From Meandrina meandrites (Eukaryota; Cnidaria; Anthozoa; Scleractinia; Meandrinidae), in contig OY855905.1 of NCBI GenBank assembly GCA_963693305.1, positions 25,037,937 to 25,101,936 on the forward strand: 64,000 nt of DNA. Direction: 5' to 3'. Shown here piece by piece: positions 1 through 13,100 of this stretch (position 1 is the first letter of the stretch; each line of letters begins with the position of its first letter). The translations under genes and the position numbers were made by a program. The notes under the pieces are model-generated. The model searched no databases and was not told the DNA's origin. It saw only the letters and a program-made list of their open reading frames with translations.

Positions 1-15
1 ATAACTGCGTTGTTT

Positions 16-240
16 TCTTGGCCAAGACACTTATTAATAACTCTCATAGCGCCTCTTTCCACCCAGTGGTATAAATGGTTACCTGCAAAGTTCATGCTGG
101 GGGTAAACCTGCGATGAACTAGCATGCCCTCCAGGGGGAGAGGGAGCGGAAATACTCCTAGTCGCTTACTGCTACGGAAACAGGGATAAGCTCCTGTATG
201 ATGGGCCACTAGGCCCAACTGCAGGCGGCCCTTACAATTC
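16..240 (+). repeat. SINE-like repeat body, copy A
   Basis: This stretch matches, base for base over long runs, the reverse complement of 4708-4895. Shared landmarks are an AAGACACTTA start, a block meaning 'TGATGGACTAGCAT' with small changes, and AATACTCCTAG followed by GCTACGGAAAC. Two copies a few kilobases apart in PDCD11 sequence mark it as a dispersed repeat. Copy B carries a tRNA-like head upstream of this body; the matching head of copy A, if any, would lie left of the window. No coding potential was seen. Confidence 0.7.
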
Positions 241-532
241 ACCGGCACATTTATACTCTCAGTTCAAAACAATCACTGTGAGAATAAATTATCTTGCCCA
301 AGAACACAACACAAGGACTCTGCCAGGCTTAACTCAGACAAACACATTTTAGGTCCAGCACACTTAACATAAGAGGTCGCACCAAACCTCTCGTGGCTCT
401 CGCGTTCTCGTTGCTGAAGGGGCACGTTACATTTGGAACTCTGCCGAAGGAGATGACAGTTCAAATTCTGTATCATCCTAGACGTGCACTAGACGATATC
501 AACCTGACCACAAACCAATTAACATAACATAC

Positions 533-3500
533 TTGTGTGTTTTTGTGTCGCGAAATCCAAGAATTTTCACTTGAACTCTGTCTCCATTATGGAAGGCTTT
601 CAGTGGTGACTCTCCCTAAAAATTGAATAAATTATGTCTGAATAATCAATTAAAATGTATTTAATAAATAGCCCGAGGAAAAGAACGTTTTTCTTGGGAT
701 TCGACCCACAAATTTCATACTGATGAATGTAGAGCTACGTAGAACTGTGTGGTGTCTTAATGATTGTTACTCGATTTTGAATGTTCACGCACAAGTGAAA
801 ACGAATACGAGATACAATACATATCTTTATACAAGTAAATTATAAGAAGAAATATTAAGGGTTGTGCATCAGGCGTGCGAAAGTAAGCACAATAACGAAA
901 CTCAAGAAAATGCGGTGTTACGTCGGAAGTGGGGGAGAAAGACCCTCCGTCAAGAACAAAGTGATTTCTTCAGACGGAGAACCGACAAACGAAAAGTGAA
1001 GTGTAGCTTCCTTGTGATTGCAAGCTGACAACTTAGTAAGTAAAATAAGAAGAATAACATTCCTATGTCATGCTGCTACAAACCACCATTTCAAAACAAT
1101 TGATTTGTCACATACTGAAAGTCTATAATCTAATTCAGTTTGTAGTGGTCTATTCAAGTGCTCTCAATTCAGGATATCCTGTCCCATAACTGCCTTGCAA
1201 AATCGAACAATCTTAATTGCAAACAAGGTAAAATGCACACACGTGGTAAACTGATCTTGTCATTCTAAGACGGAAATATGTATCTTTACAAATGTTAAAA
1301 AGTTCGAGACTTCTTAAGTTTGACATTGTTGCTTGTGCGTGCAATACTGCGCCAAATTCTTGCTATCGAAGTGCAAACTAAGAGTACGGCGCACTGAACA
1401 TTTCCTTAACAGTTTATCTAACTATCACAAACGTCATCGGCTCTATATATTCACCTCTATTACGTCATCACAAATGTGTGTCACGTGCACTCTTCCGTGA
1501 AATTTTCCACCACACAAGTTCACGTTCATTTGAAGATCCTTGATTGACTTCACCCTAAAAGAAGAGACCTGTTCGTGAGTAGCTGAAAACGGACCAGCCA
1601 ATCACTCGCCTTGAGAACTAGATATTCTCTAATCTCATGGTTCAATCAAGAATAACTTGAATTAGTACAACCCAGTGACCGACTATTAGGCAAACTCACA
1701 ATCTGATTGGCTACGTAAGAGCGTTCCAATTTTTGATAGACTGCCCTGGGAAATTGATGAAAGCACAAGCCAAAACTATAAATGAACCACTTCCATGGAA
1801 CTCCCTGAGTTTTCCATAGAGTTCCATGGAGGTTCCATGCAGTTTCTTTTGAGTTCCATGCAGGTTCGAAGGCGTTCCTGTGCAGTTCCATGCAGGTTCC
1901 ATGGAGGTTGCATAGAGTTTCCATGGAAGTTCCATGAATTTTCCATGGAGTTACATGGCGTTTCTATGGAGTTTCCATGGAACTTTCAGGGAGTCTTCAT
2001 GAAGTTCAACTGACATATCATGGAAGTTTCATGGAGTTTCCGTGGAGGTTCCATAGAGTTTCCTTGCAAGTTCCATGGAGTTTCCATGAAGTTCCCCATG
2101 AAGGATCTGTCGAGTTTCTGTAAAGCTCCACGGATGATCCATGGGGGTTTCTTCGAATTTCCATGGAGGATACATGGAGTTTCCATAGAGTTCAATGGAG
2201 GTTCCATTCAGTTTCCACGCAGTTCAATGAAGGTTCCATCATCTTCATTTTTTTGCAAAGCAGACAAACGCACATGTTTTAACACAAATTTTAGCATTGA
2301 AAACCATTTTCCTTTGTTTATCGGCAGTCTTAGCCGCTTTGTGACATCATCACGAAATTACAATAATCGCAATATTTACGTGCTTATCAATTGTACGTAA
2401 CGGAAAACAGTACCAGGGTGATTATGTGATTAATAAGAATGATATATGTTTGTATCTATGTCATGCAATGCTTTATTTTCCGGAAATACCGCCCTTTAAC
2501 CCTCAGACAATGAGTGACAAAAGTGTTGAGACACTCCGCTCTTCTTGGGTACCTTGGACACATCTTACCCCTCACCTCTTCGACATTCCCCTCCCCCCGA
2601 AACAATGTTTGATTTGCTTTCTGCAAACTTGCTTTGTTCCTGTACAACACTGAAAACGGGGAGAGGGGGTGGTTCACAATCTACACAGGAGTTGAAGTGG
2701 AATAATAATGGAAATATCGAAATTGGCACACATTTTAGCCAACTGTCTCCACTACTTTTGTCGCTCATTGCAGTTTCCATGGAGTTTCATGGAACTTCCG
2801 GAGTTTTCAGTGCATTCCATGGAGTTTCCATGAAGTTCCACGGAGTATTCATAGAGTGTGTATGGAGTTCCATAGGAGTTCCATGGAGTTTCTATTGAGT
2901 TCCATGCAGGTTCGAAGGAGTTTCCATGGAGGTTGCATTGAGTTTCCATACACTTTCATCGAAATTTCATGGAGTTTCCATGGAGTTCCGTAGGGTTTCT
3001 ATGGAGGTTCCAGGTAGATTTCATGTAGTTTCATAGACTCCATGGAGGCTTCATGGAGTTTCCATAGAGTTTCCTTGGACGTTCCATGGAGTTTCCACGG
3101 AGTTTCCATGGAAGTTCCATGGAGTTTCCATGGAGGTTCCAGGAAGTTTTTATGAAGTTCCATAGATGTATCGTGGAGGTTCCATAGAGTTTCCTTGGTC
3201 GTTCCATGAAGGTTTCCTGGAGTTTCCATGGAAAAACATGGAGTTTCCATAGAGTTTTTAGATACAAGTGTACCGGTATGTAGCTACTCTGTAAAACGAA
3301 GTTAATTAAAGAGATTATGTTTATCAGTTTATTTCGCTTGGTGTTGACTTACTGTGCTGTGGTAACAGCTCCAGGCACGATATTTTCCTTTTCAATGTGT
3401 TTTTCTTGAAGTGTCACCACTGGTAAGAGATCGTCTTCCAACTTGCCTGGTCTAATAACACAAGACACAATAAGTTAACCTTCAACCAGATGTGTCGTTA

Positions 3501-6500
3501 TTGAACAAATTAAATCTTAAACCGTCCCACGGTTATAGAATGAGGAGTTGTGGTCGTTTGACCACTCTATGTTTAAAACCAAAGGTGATTTCTACAAGTA
3601 ATGAATTCAATGAATCAAAGAGTATTAGTCATACTCACGTTCTAATTGTTTTTGTCACTTGGTGAGTACTGCTCTACAAAGTTAAACTATTGATGTCACC
3701 GGCAATCTATGATCGAGGTATATGGTCTTTGCTAGGTGACGGCAGACATCTATCTTGGTACAGGTCAAGCCGTAAGTTCAAAATCATGCAAAAAACTGAT
3801 CCCACAATGATTTTGCCATTATGTTCTCAAGGTCATCAAATGAGCTTTGAACATCCCAGTCAAGGTAAAAGATAGCCACCAACAAAATAAATCACTCTGA
3901 CGAAGGTTGACTTTAACTCAGACCCACACTTTTAGAACACCACAAGCTATGAGCCTTAGCATAGGATTTAGTGTGCGAGGGACCACCAGGGAAAGGGAGG
4001 GGGGAGGGGACTGTTGCATGAAATGCCAACAGAAGTAGAGGAGATCACTAGGAATATGCACAAGGGCGCTGTACAACATACCTTTGTACGACAGAAGAAT
4101 ATTGTTGTCCCACAGCAAATCGCTTGGATGCATCTCTGATGTCATTCAAATGCTATGAAACAACAAACAAACAAACAAGCATTAACAACAGTATTGCTCA
4201 CTTTTTCAAAATACATAAAATTAAATGCAAACTGGAATCTGCTGCCATTACGACAAAAATGGATTGTGGACAGACGTGCCACTGAAAACTGGATTCAATA
4301 CGCACAAGACCAGTGTCTAGCATGCAGACAGTGCAATATTTATTCTCTCCCATTTTCTTATTTCTGGAAGAAAAAGAAAAAGTACTGCAGAATTTAGAGG
4401 ACGTGGAAGAGCCTGCTTGCTACCCGCTCCCTGATAGCAGCGCTTACAGTACCACAAATGTAATTACTTGATGTGAACAAACTTTTATTTTTAATAGCAC
4501 GTCGCTGCGCGTAAAACAAGAACTAACTCCTCATTAGCATTCTCACCAATTTAGTGGGTGCATAAGCCAGCCTGTAGTTATGCTGAGGAAGCATGACCAC
4601 AATGTAGTCATCTGTGATCAGCTGAACACAAGCGTCAAGGATACGCCCACTTTTCACCTGTAACAATACCAAAAAAAGTAAAGCATTTTAGGGCAAATTG
4701 GCTCATAGCTCGGGCCCTTGACTCCGGTTTCCGTAGCATGAAGCAGCTAGGAGTATTGCTACTCTCCCTGAACAGGATGCTAGTCCATCACAGGTTACTC
4801 CAGAGCATTCTTTCAGGTTGCCCAACAATTTGCCAGTACCCACTTATGCTCCTGGCTGAGAGAGGCACTGTAAGAGTTAAGTGTCTTGTCCAAGAATAGA
4901 GGTTCTGCATGGCAGCCATGTTGCATGGCAGGAACAATAGATTTTTTCTTATGGAAGAAAAAGTTCATTCTGATGCAAAACGTTTTCATCGTTCCTGCCA
5001 TGCAACGTGACCCCCGCAAAACCTCTATACAACACAATGACCCTGGCCAGAACTTGATCCCGGACGCCCCCGATCCATAGTCCAGCACACTAACCATTAG
5101 ACCACTGCGCCCCCACAACAATATAAAATCCACACAGGTTCGTCAGTATGGTGATATCTTCATAGTAGTCAAACCCAAAAATCCAATGCCACTTCCGTTT
5201 TCATTGCCTCGAACTTTGCAGGAGTTTGAAGCGAAAACTTGTAACAAGTTTGTACGAAAACTGTGGGACACGAGGAGCTGTGAGAAACGAAGTTATGAGC
5301 TGATAAACTAGGAGGACAGCAATTGTTAAATTCTTTTACATGTGCGGCAAAAAAACTTAATTCTTCAGTAACTGCGTTAACTTTTGGCTTGACAGTGAGA
5401 ATTTCAGAAACTTGAGATGTTAATGAGCAGTGCTTTTGGCAGGAAATGCATGCACGTAGTACGTCTGATCGCTGTAAGCCTGATGAAACGATGTAACTGT
5501 ACCGCACCGGGTATTTGGAGTGTTGCATGTTGAGTGAAATACTACACATGATAATGTTCCCGCCTTTAGTTATAACAACCTCAGTGGATCTGTAATGTAC
5601 CTTCTTTTGCTTCCCTTTGTGAGTCTCCACAGCCTTCCTCTCTGCTACTAGCTCTGGATTCAGTGACACTAACACCAGTTTCTTGTTGAAATCCCAGTCT
5701 AACACACAGCCAAACACCACCTCCCCGGGCTCACGGCTTACTCCTTTAAGGAAACAAAAAACAGTACGTTTACATCAACATACTGAATGGACAGACTGCT
5801 CCATTGGACATTGCATTGTCCTGAAATAGCGTTTGTTTGGCTTACAAAAGAAAAAAAACTTGACTCGCATGAAAAATCCTCATACTTGTTATTGGTTTGT
5901 AAACCAACACTAAGGAATTCTTTTCTGATCCAAACATCCGGTGGATCCTCGGTCAGAATCCCGCACTTTTCATCCTTTCCAATTTCCACTTATATGTAAA
6001 AAACCTTTTTTAGTCGTATTAATAAATTTCTTAAAATCAACCAAGCTTGCTTGGGACCACTCTTATCCTTTTCTGTATGGACCTCACTGCACTTGGTCTG
6101 TACTGTGGCCATCATGCTTGGTTAATAAGATGAATTAATATATAAAATGGAAGACATTTCCAGAAAACACAGTATAACAATACAGCACAACAGAAAATAA
6201 GAATAACAATAATCCAATCACTACACCTTTTTTTGCAAGCTGGTGAGGAGCAAACCCCTGCACACCCTCTGCAAGCTGTAATACAATGCCTTGGAATTTA
6301 ACGTGAAGGACCTGAAGAACGACAAGTGGCGCAGATAGATTAATGTTATAAAGATTCACTCGACAGTTGAGTGATGGACACAGAATGAAATCCTGATTTC
6401 TCGAACCTCAAAGAGAAACCAAGAATTGGTTCGAGAAATCGAGGATAAAATTGAAGTATTCAACTATCAAATGGTAATCAGAGGTTTGAGAAATCAGGTT

Positions 6501-9500
6501 TCCACTTTACATGCCAGTTCAGGGTCGATACACACATCCACTGCTAGACAGGGCCGTAGCCAGACTTTTGACATAGCCGACGCACGATATGCAATTGCCT
6601 AAGGTGCTAGCCGCTAGGGGACAGGGGAGGGGGGTCTTGGGGCATTTCCCCTAAAAATGTTTGAAATCTAGATGCTCTGAAATGCTTTTGTCTGAACTTT
6701 TCGTAAGGTATTTCAGTTTCCAGAAATATCAAACTCATTCATCTTGGAATTATTAACAAAACATAGTTTACAATAAAAACGTTCACTGGCTTAAAATGTT
6801 AAAAGAACATGAGCTTTCGGCTGTCGAAAGCTCATGTTCTTTTAACAGTGACAGCCGAAAGCTCATGTTCTTTTAACATTTTAAGTCAGTCAACGTTTTT
6901 ATTGTAATTTTTTATCATGTCTCACCCTGGCTCCGCATCAATTTTTAAAACATAGTTTGTTTTTAATTTTGGGCTTAAATCTAGACAAGGCAAGCGCCTC
7001 GTCTTGCATCTTGCTAGCCACGGCCTTGCTAGATATTCTAGCTGAGAAGAATTGCACTTTTGGGTAAACTATTTTCACAACGCAAAAAAAAAAGAATATA
7101 TGGCCAGCTTTTGCTTCATTCAATAAGAAAAAAACAAAACAAAAAGGAAAGAAACATAATACACAAAATAACCTTTGCTTCGACACAGGTTCCTGGAGTC
7201 AAGGAGGTCAGCAACTTCATCTCCTCTGTTTAGTGTAAAAAATATAAGCATTTCAGATTAACTAATAAATGACAATGGTTGTCAGACGTATTAAAAAATA
7301 TAAAAATCTTTATACGTATTTACAAATAAGCAAAATAATACGATCTTAATAACTCTATGCATCCTCCAGACACTAAAAACAAATGCATTATTTGTTTAAA
7401 TTATGTATAATTTGTCTAGACAATCACGGAAACGCAGAACTGACAGACGAAAGTATAAACCTTTTTATGTCTTGCAGAACATCTGTGAATCTTGAATTTT
7501 TCTAGACAAACTTAATTTTAAGAGACATATTATTTAGCTTTCCAGATAAATACAGCCAGTTGTCCTTGAGGGACTTGAAGTACTTAGTGTAAATAGTCGC
7601 TAATTCTCTGGAGGCTGAAGAGTAATGGTGTCTAGGGTTAGGGCAGAGAAAATACCCGTTATAATGGATTAGCTTCTCATCCAACACCTACACTGATCTA
7701 ATCTGCATAGTAACACTAACTTCAACTGTTCATACCCGATGTAGATGCTAGCTGTTGGATTATTTTCCGTCTCTCAGAGATATAATTTTCCAGCAACTCC
7801 ACACCAGGTACAGAGCTTCCTTCGACATTCTGATCAGGGTAGCAGTCAGACATTTTGAGGCTAACAAGAAATCTCTGTCTCTCCACATCAATTTCAGTCA
7901 CCTACAATGGAATAAGAGATAAGACAGAGAAAATATACTGCGATGCCAGCTGTATCATCATAGGACTTGAAGAAAGTGCTCTAAAGTTACTGGATTCATA
8001 TTTCTGAAACATGTCATGGCAAGTTATGAGCAAAATGCAATTCTTAACTCTGACTTAAATGACCTAACAAGTGCTTTTAAGAAAAGAAAAAGACTGTCAA
8101 AAGTTAGACTGTAATACAGTCCTTTGTTTGTATGAACTCGTACGCGACCTCTGAGAATCTAGCACTTCAGGCTTCCTGCTTGCCTCACTACCAGCTACAA
8201 TCTTGTTTGGAAACAAGAAATGGAAAGACACTTTGTGGTCTCATCAGCCTCGACTAAAATAATTATTATTAGTATTCATTCCATTGGGGAATGAAACTGA
8301 AATAATATGGACATGACGGTATTGATGGAGTGGCAGTACAAAGAATTATAGCTTATTAATTTTGTTGTATCTCTGATTCCTCATTTCTCTTTACTGTAAG
8401 TAGCCAATAAGAGATACTACACAGAATGACAAGTCATTGGTACAGGATTTTGCTCTAAAACAAGCAAGTGCGATATACTTGCGGCTTTGTATATCACACT
8501 CACTTGTTATTTTCACGATCATCCCCATAGCCTACGTGTAGCCATACCCAATCCCTATTTTGCTCAGGGGGTGGATCCAGCTACAAGTAGCCTATCATCC
8601 CCATGGACTTTAGAGCAAAAGAGAGGCTGTCCCCAGTCTAAGAACTTCATGGCTCCAAACTGAAGTGTCCATGGAATGGCCGCAAATTACCGATAAAAAC
8701 AGAAAATATAGAAATTACCTACCTAGCAAAATTTTGAGGAAAATTTGCTGCGCACTATTTGAGAAATCTATATGATCAGTGTTTCTCTTTTCAAGAGATT
8801 CTTCAAACATTTCTAATAATTTATTAATTTTATGAATTCAAAGTAAAGTGACGTAAGCATTTCAAACCTTTGCCATCACTGTCCGTCCTGTCTGAAAGTG
8901 TGTTGCAGGGTCTGACACAAACTGATCAGCTAGAAACTGAGGCAAAATAAATATCAAGAATACATTAATTTAGAAGTATACTATGGAAATGAAAGCATTT
9001 GTGCTAACAAAGACATTATGTCACAGATCTCATCATTTTGAAGTCATTATTTTTCAACTTCATTGGTCATAATCTGCCGTAATATTCCTCAAAATTAACA
9101 ATGCTTCAACCACAGACAAAAGTGTAGGGAAGGTTTGTACTTTTGTTCTTCCCCTTCCCTCCCCTATTCAATAGTGAGCTACTAGCAACCTTACTCGCAA
9201 GATTGTAACATACAGGGTAGTGAGGGAGGGGTGTGGAGAGTTCCTCAAACTGATCAGGAATAGTGTTTACTGAGTTGAATTCAGAACTCACTATTTTCGG
9301 GTATGTTTTTACAAGTTTAACAACTACAGTACTCTTGTCTGTGGTTGTAGTTCCTGTCTAATACCCCATTCACACCAACAAAACATGTTTAGTTAAACCA
9401 GGTTAAACAAATTGAAAATAAGCAACAAAAAACTGAAATACTAAATTTTGCATAGGGTTCCAGTAAGTGCAAACTTGCGATTTCATTGTGCTAAATTCGA

Positions 9501-10093
9501 AGTCGACAAACATATCAGTCAGCAACTTCTATGAAGAAAACAATTTTAAACCGTGTTTAACTAAACAGCGTTTAAACGTGTTTAAGCTTTGGTGTGAATG
9601 GGGTATTAGTATCCGCCTCAGTTAGGTATCATTTTTAATGTCCTTTATTTGAACAAAAAAAAAAGCTTAATAAATTATCTAGATGCTGGTATGCTTCCTT
9701 TTCCTGGGTGCACAAAAAAACGAAATTTTAACACTTAAATTCCAAATCATCACATGCTAGTAATAACACCTTCAAGTACATTATTTAAAATATCTTAGGT
9801 ATAATGATGTTGTAATGAAGTGAATACTTTATTTACCCTCGGATTATAGAGTAGCTTTTACAGAGCTAATGTCTCCGAGCATTTCAGCAGTACAACGGTA
9901 CAATGGGTAAAGACCAGACCACAACACCGGGAAGCTCCGTGCCCTACTCTTAACGATGAGTGTGTGGGTTCTTTAACGTCCCCTGCTGACCATAACAGTG
10001 AAGATACAGGAGACGGGGCCTACGGTTTATCGTCCTTATCCGAGAAGACTAGAACATCTAACCATTTACAGATGTCATTGCAAAGGCAGCATA

Positions 10094-10134
<41 letters not shown>

Positions 10135-13100
10135 TGGACTCGAACCCGAGACCTCCCGCACAGAAGTCCGGCGCTCTACCAACTGAGCTAACCGGTCGGC
10201 GGTGCAAATGAAATGTAATGTAATGTATATGAAATGATTCATATATGAACTGCGGATATATATGAAGGTGACATGTGATCTTCGCAGTGAATTTCCAATT
10301 TAAGCAATTGGTACTATTGAGTACCAATTGCTTAAATTGGAAATTCACTGCGAAGATCACATGTCACCTTCATATCTTAGGTATACTTACAGAGTTTGGA
10401 GCAAGGCCAAAAATTCCGGTAGAGAATTCAATGAATATTCCATAACTCATCACTTTTTTGACAAAACCTGGTAAGATCATCCCCACCTAAGGATGAATCA
10501 AAGACAACAGTAACAAGGAGGCCAAGGCGCAATTACATCTGCATAAAACTTTCTGCATTCAAACCATCCACATGTTTCCTCCATTTTCTTGCTAATCAAT
10601 CAATTTTACACACATTCACAGCGAAAAAAAGAAAAAGTAAAAGTTGAACGTGGTTCAACCTTTTACGAGCAAGTCATCCATGTATTTTCTCTAGAAATAA
10701 ATAAGTCTTTATTAAAACAGCAACTCTTAATAACAGTAGGCATTTTTGCAAGGCAAAAAGGGCAAGGTCAAAAACTTACTTCCAAATACGTTTTGTAATT
10801 TTTTTTTCAGTTTATAACTTAATTACTTACCTCCAGGTCCTTAAAGTCGGTTAGAAGACTCTTCTCTGATGCTGCTTTCAAAAGAGAAGGTTTCAAAGAA
10901 ACCGTCTATGGTATGTGCAGTCAAGAAAAAAACATTTAAGCTGAAGGAAGAGCATGTAGCTTTACAATTTTATTATAAGTGATAAAAATTGCATGATCGT
11001 CGCATGCGATATAATTATTCTGTAAACAACAGACCATGTTATCCATGTACAAATATTCTGACTGAAGATGACTGTAGCCATGATTTTAATTAAATTACAG
11101 GCAAACCTCTCATACGAGGACACCCATGGGTGCAGTGGTGCAGTAGCTCTCTTGTAATGCTACTGGTCATCCAGTGCAGCAGTTGTTACTGTTTTGGGGG
11201 CTGGTGCATTGCTGTCTTTTCATCACAGACCACTTTGCTAGTGTAATAATTGCATTTATAGCAAATTTATCACATCACACCTACTAAAAATTCCCACAGC
11301 AATAGTTTGTCTTATATTTTACACAAGTAGGATACAATGGACTTGTCCTTGTTCTTGCCATAATAAACAACATTTGCCAGTCTTGTCGAAGGTTTGTACG
11401 CGGAGAGAAGAGCTTTGCAGTTACTCATATGGTCGGACAAATGAGAAACTGGAAGAAATGCTGGTGCACCACTGGGATGAAGCAAAACATCCAGGCCTTC
11501 AGCGGTACTACTCACCACATCGGCTTCTAGTAACTGTTGAAAAGGGAAGCAAGAGATTGCTATCAGAAACAAACAAATACAAAATAAAATACTCTTGACT
11601 CAGAAGTCACAATCACATACAAAAAACTATTAATATTTGTGGGTGAAGAGCAATTTTCAGGAGTGTTGAAAGTACAGTAATAAGCTTTTGCTTTGTTTTG
11701 CATTACTTAAAGCTTACTAACTGATTTAAAATAAACCAATCAAAAGTAAAACCAAAACCAATCATGACTCGCTCACGCACATTTCCCCGCACTTCCTGTC
11801 AGCTACATGTATTTGCTTCAAGTTTTGAGATTGGTTCACTGGATTGCCTGTCCTTTCTGATTGACCAGAGTGATTACTTTGGTTTTGAATGTGCACCTAA
11901 ATCCATATAATACCTCTTGCATCTACAGTGAAGTCTTAATTATTCTCCGCAGAAATTGTTAATGTTTCTGATCATTGTTGTGTTGCAAAGAATTTGACCT
12001 GATGTACGTGACGATCTTTTTCAAATTGCAGGCTAAAACAACATGTTACGATTGTGGAACTGGCCAAATGCTTGGCCTTTCATTGAACTGTAGTTTCACT
12101 TAGCAATAAATTTTGTGGGAGTAAAAAAAAATGGATGGTCATGCAGGGCTGTGCTCTAAGGGCGCCCGGGTGCCTCAAGCGACTAACTTTTGCCTTTGGG
12201 TGACCAGATAATCTTATTTCTTTCATATAAGCTTTATGCTGGGTACCCTGGATCTCATAATTTGGAACCTTTGGGCTCCTTGTAATTTTTCTTAGAGCAC
12301 AGCCTTGTCATGTAAAAGGGAAATTTATTCAAAGCATTTTAAAAACTTGTGAGATTTTAACTTAATTTATCATCTAGTTACTATCATCAAATGTTTTTTC
12401 AATGAAAATTTTAGTGAAAATCCCTGGAGCAGAACATTCCTCTGAAAAATAACTTACAGCTCCTACAACTTTGTCATCTTCCAAAGCTGGGCCAGGCTTG
12501 GAGCTTGCCTGCAAGCATACAAACAAAGTGTTAGTGGAATATAATATGGCATTAGAAAGTTGGTGAAGTGTTTCATGCAGTGGCATAGGGAGCCTTAACT
12601 TGGCCTGATCATACACTGCTTCATGCAGTGACATACCTTAAAACTATGAGAACCTTAGCTTGGCCTAATCAGGCAATGTTTCATACAGTGTTTCACATGG
12701 TGACATACCTTAAATGAGAGCCTTAACTTGGCTTGATCAGGAAGGCAACTCAGCACATGACACAACATCACTTGTCCAATGTAGAATGCACTGCGGGGAT
12801 CCGTATCAGCTGGAATCCTGTTCATTTCAAAAACAAACAAACATCTTTCTTTAATAAGGAATTATCAACATGGAATTAACTAATAAATAAGTAAACTGCT
12901 ATGTCAAAAGTTGCACTGTCAGAAAAGACTTATGGCCATTAGTAAATTGATCAATGCTCAAATATCGATTACGGTCACATGATTGTATCTTTCCTCATTA
13001 ATAGCATGTATAATTCCCTAGCAGTTCTCTTAAACAGACACTTTACTGTCATCATGGACAGCCCAAGCTAACGGTAAGAGCCATAGCACTGGACATACAA

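Noticed and set aside
1646..3267. Several open frames of 65-126 codons with W/M/E/H-rich repeats
   Set aside because: They are translations of the 11-bp tandem repeat on both strands and in all frames.
3780..3870. A further PDCD11 exon between exons 27 and 28
   Set aside because: Exons 27 and 28 join in phase without it, and the stretch shows no matching splice sites or S1-like residues.
5169..5600. Open frame of about 144 codons running on past PDCD11 exon 25
   Set aside because: A good donor (AAG then GTACAT) lies at 5600, the downstream exons keep phase from that donor, and the extension has no S1-like sequence.
10122..10203. tRNA gene (anticodon UCU by position)
   Set aside because: The anticodon stem has two mismatches, the acceptor has one, and a SINE body follows the head.
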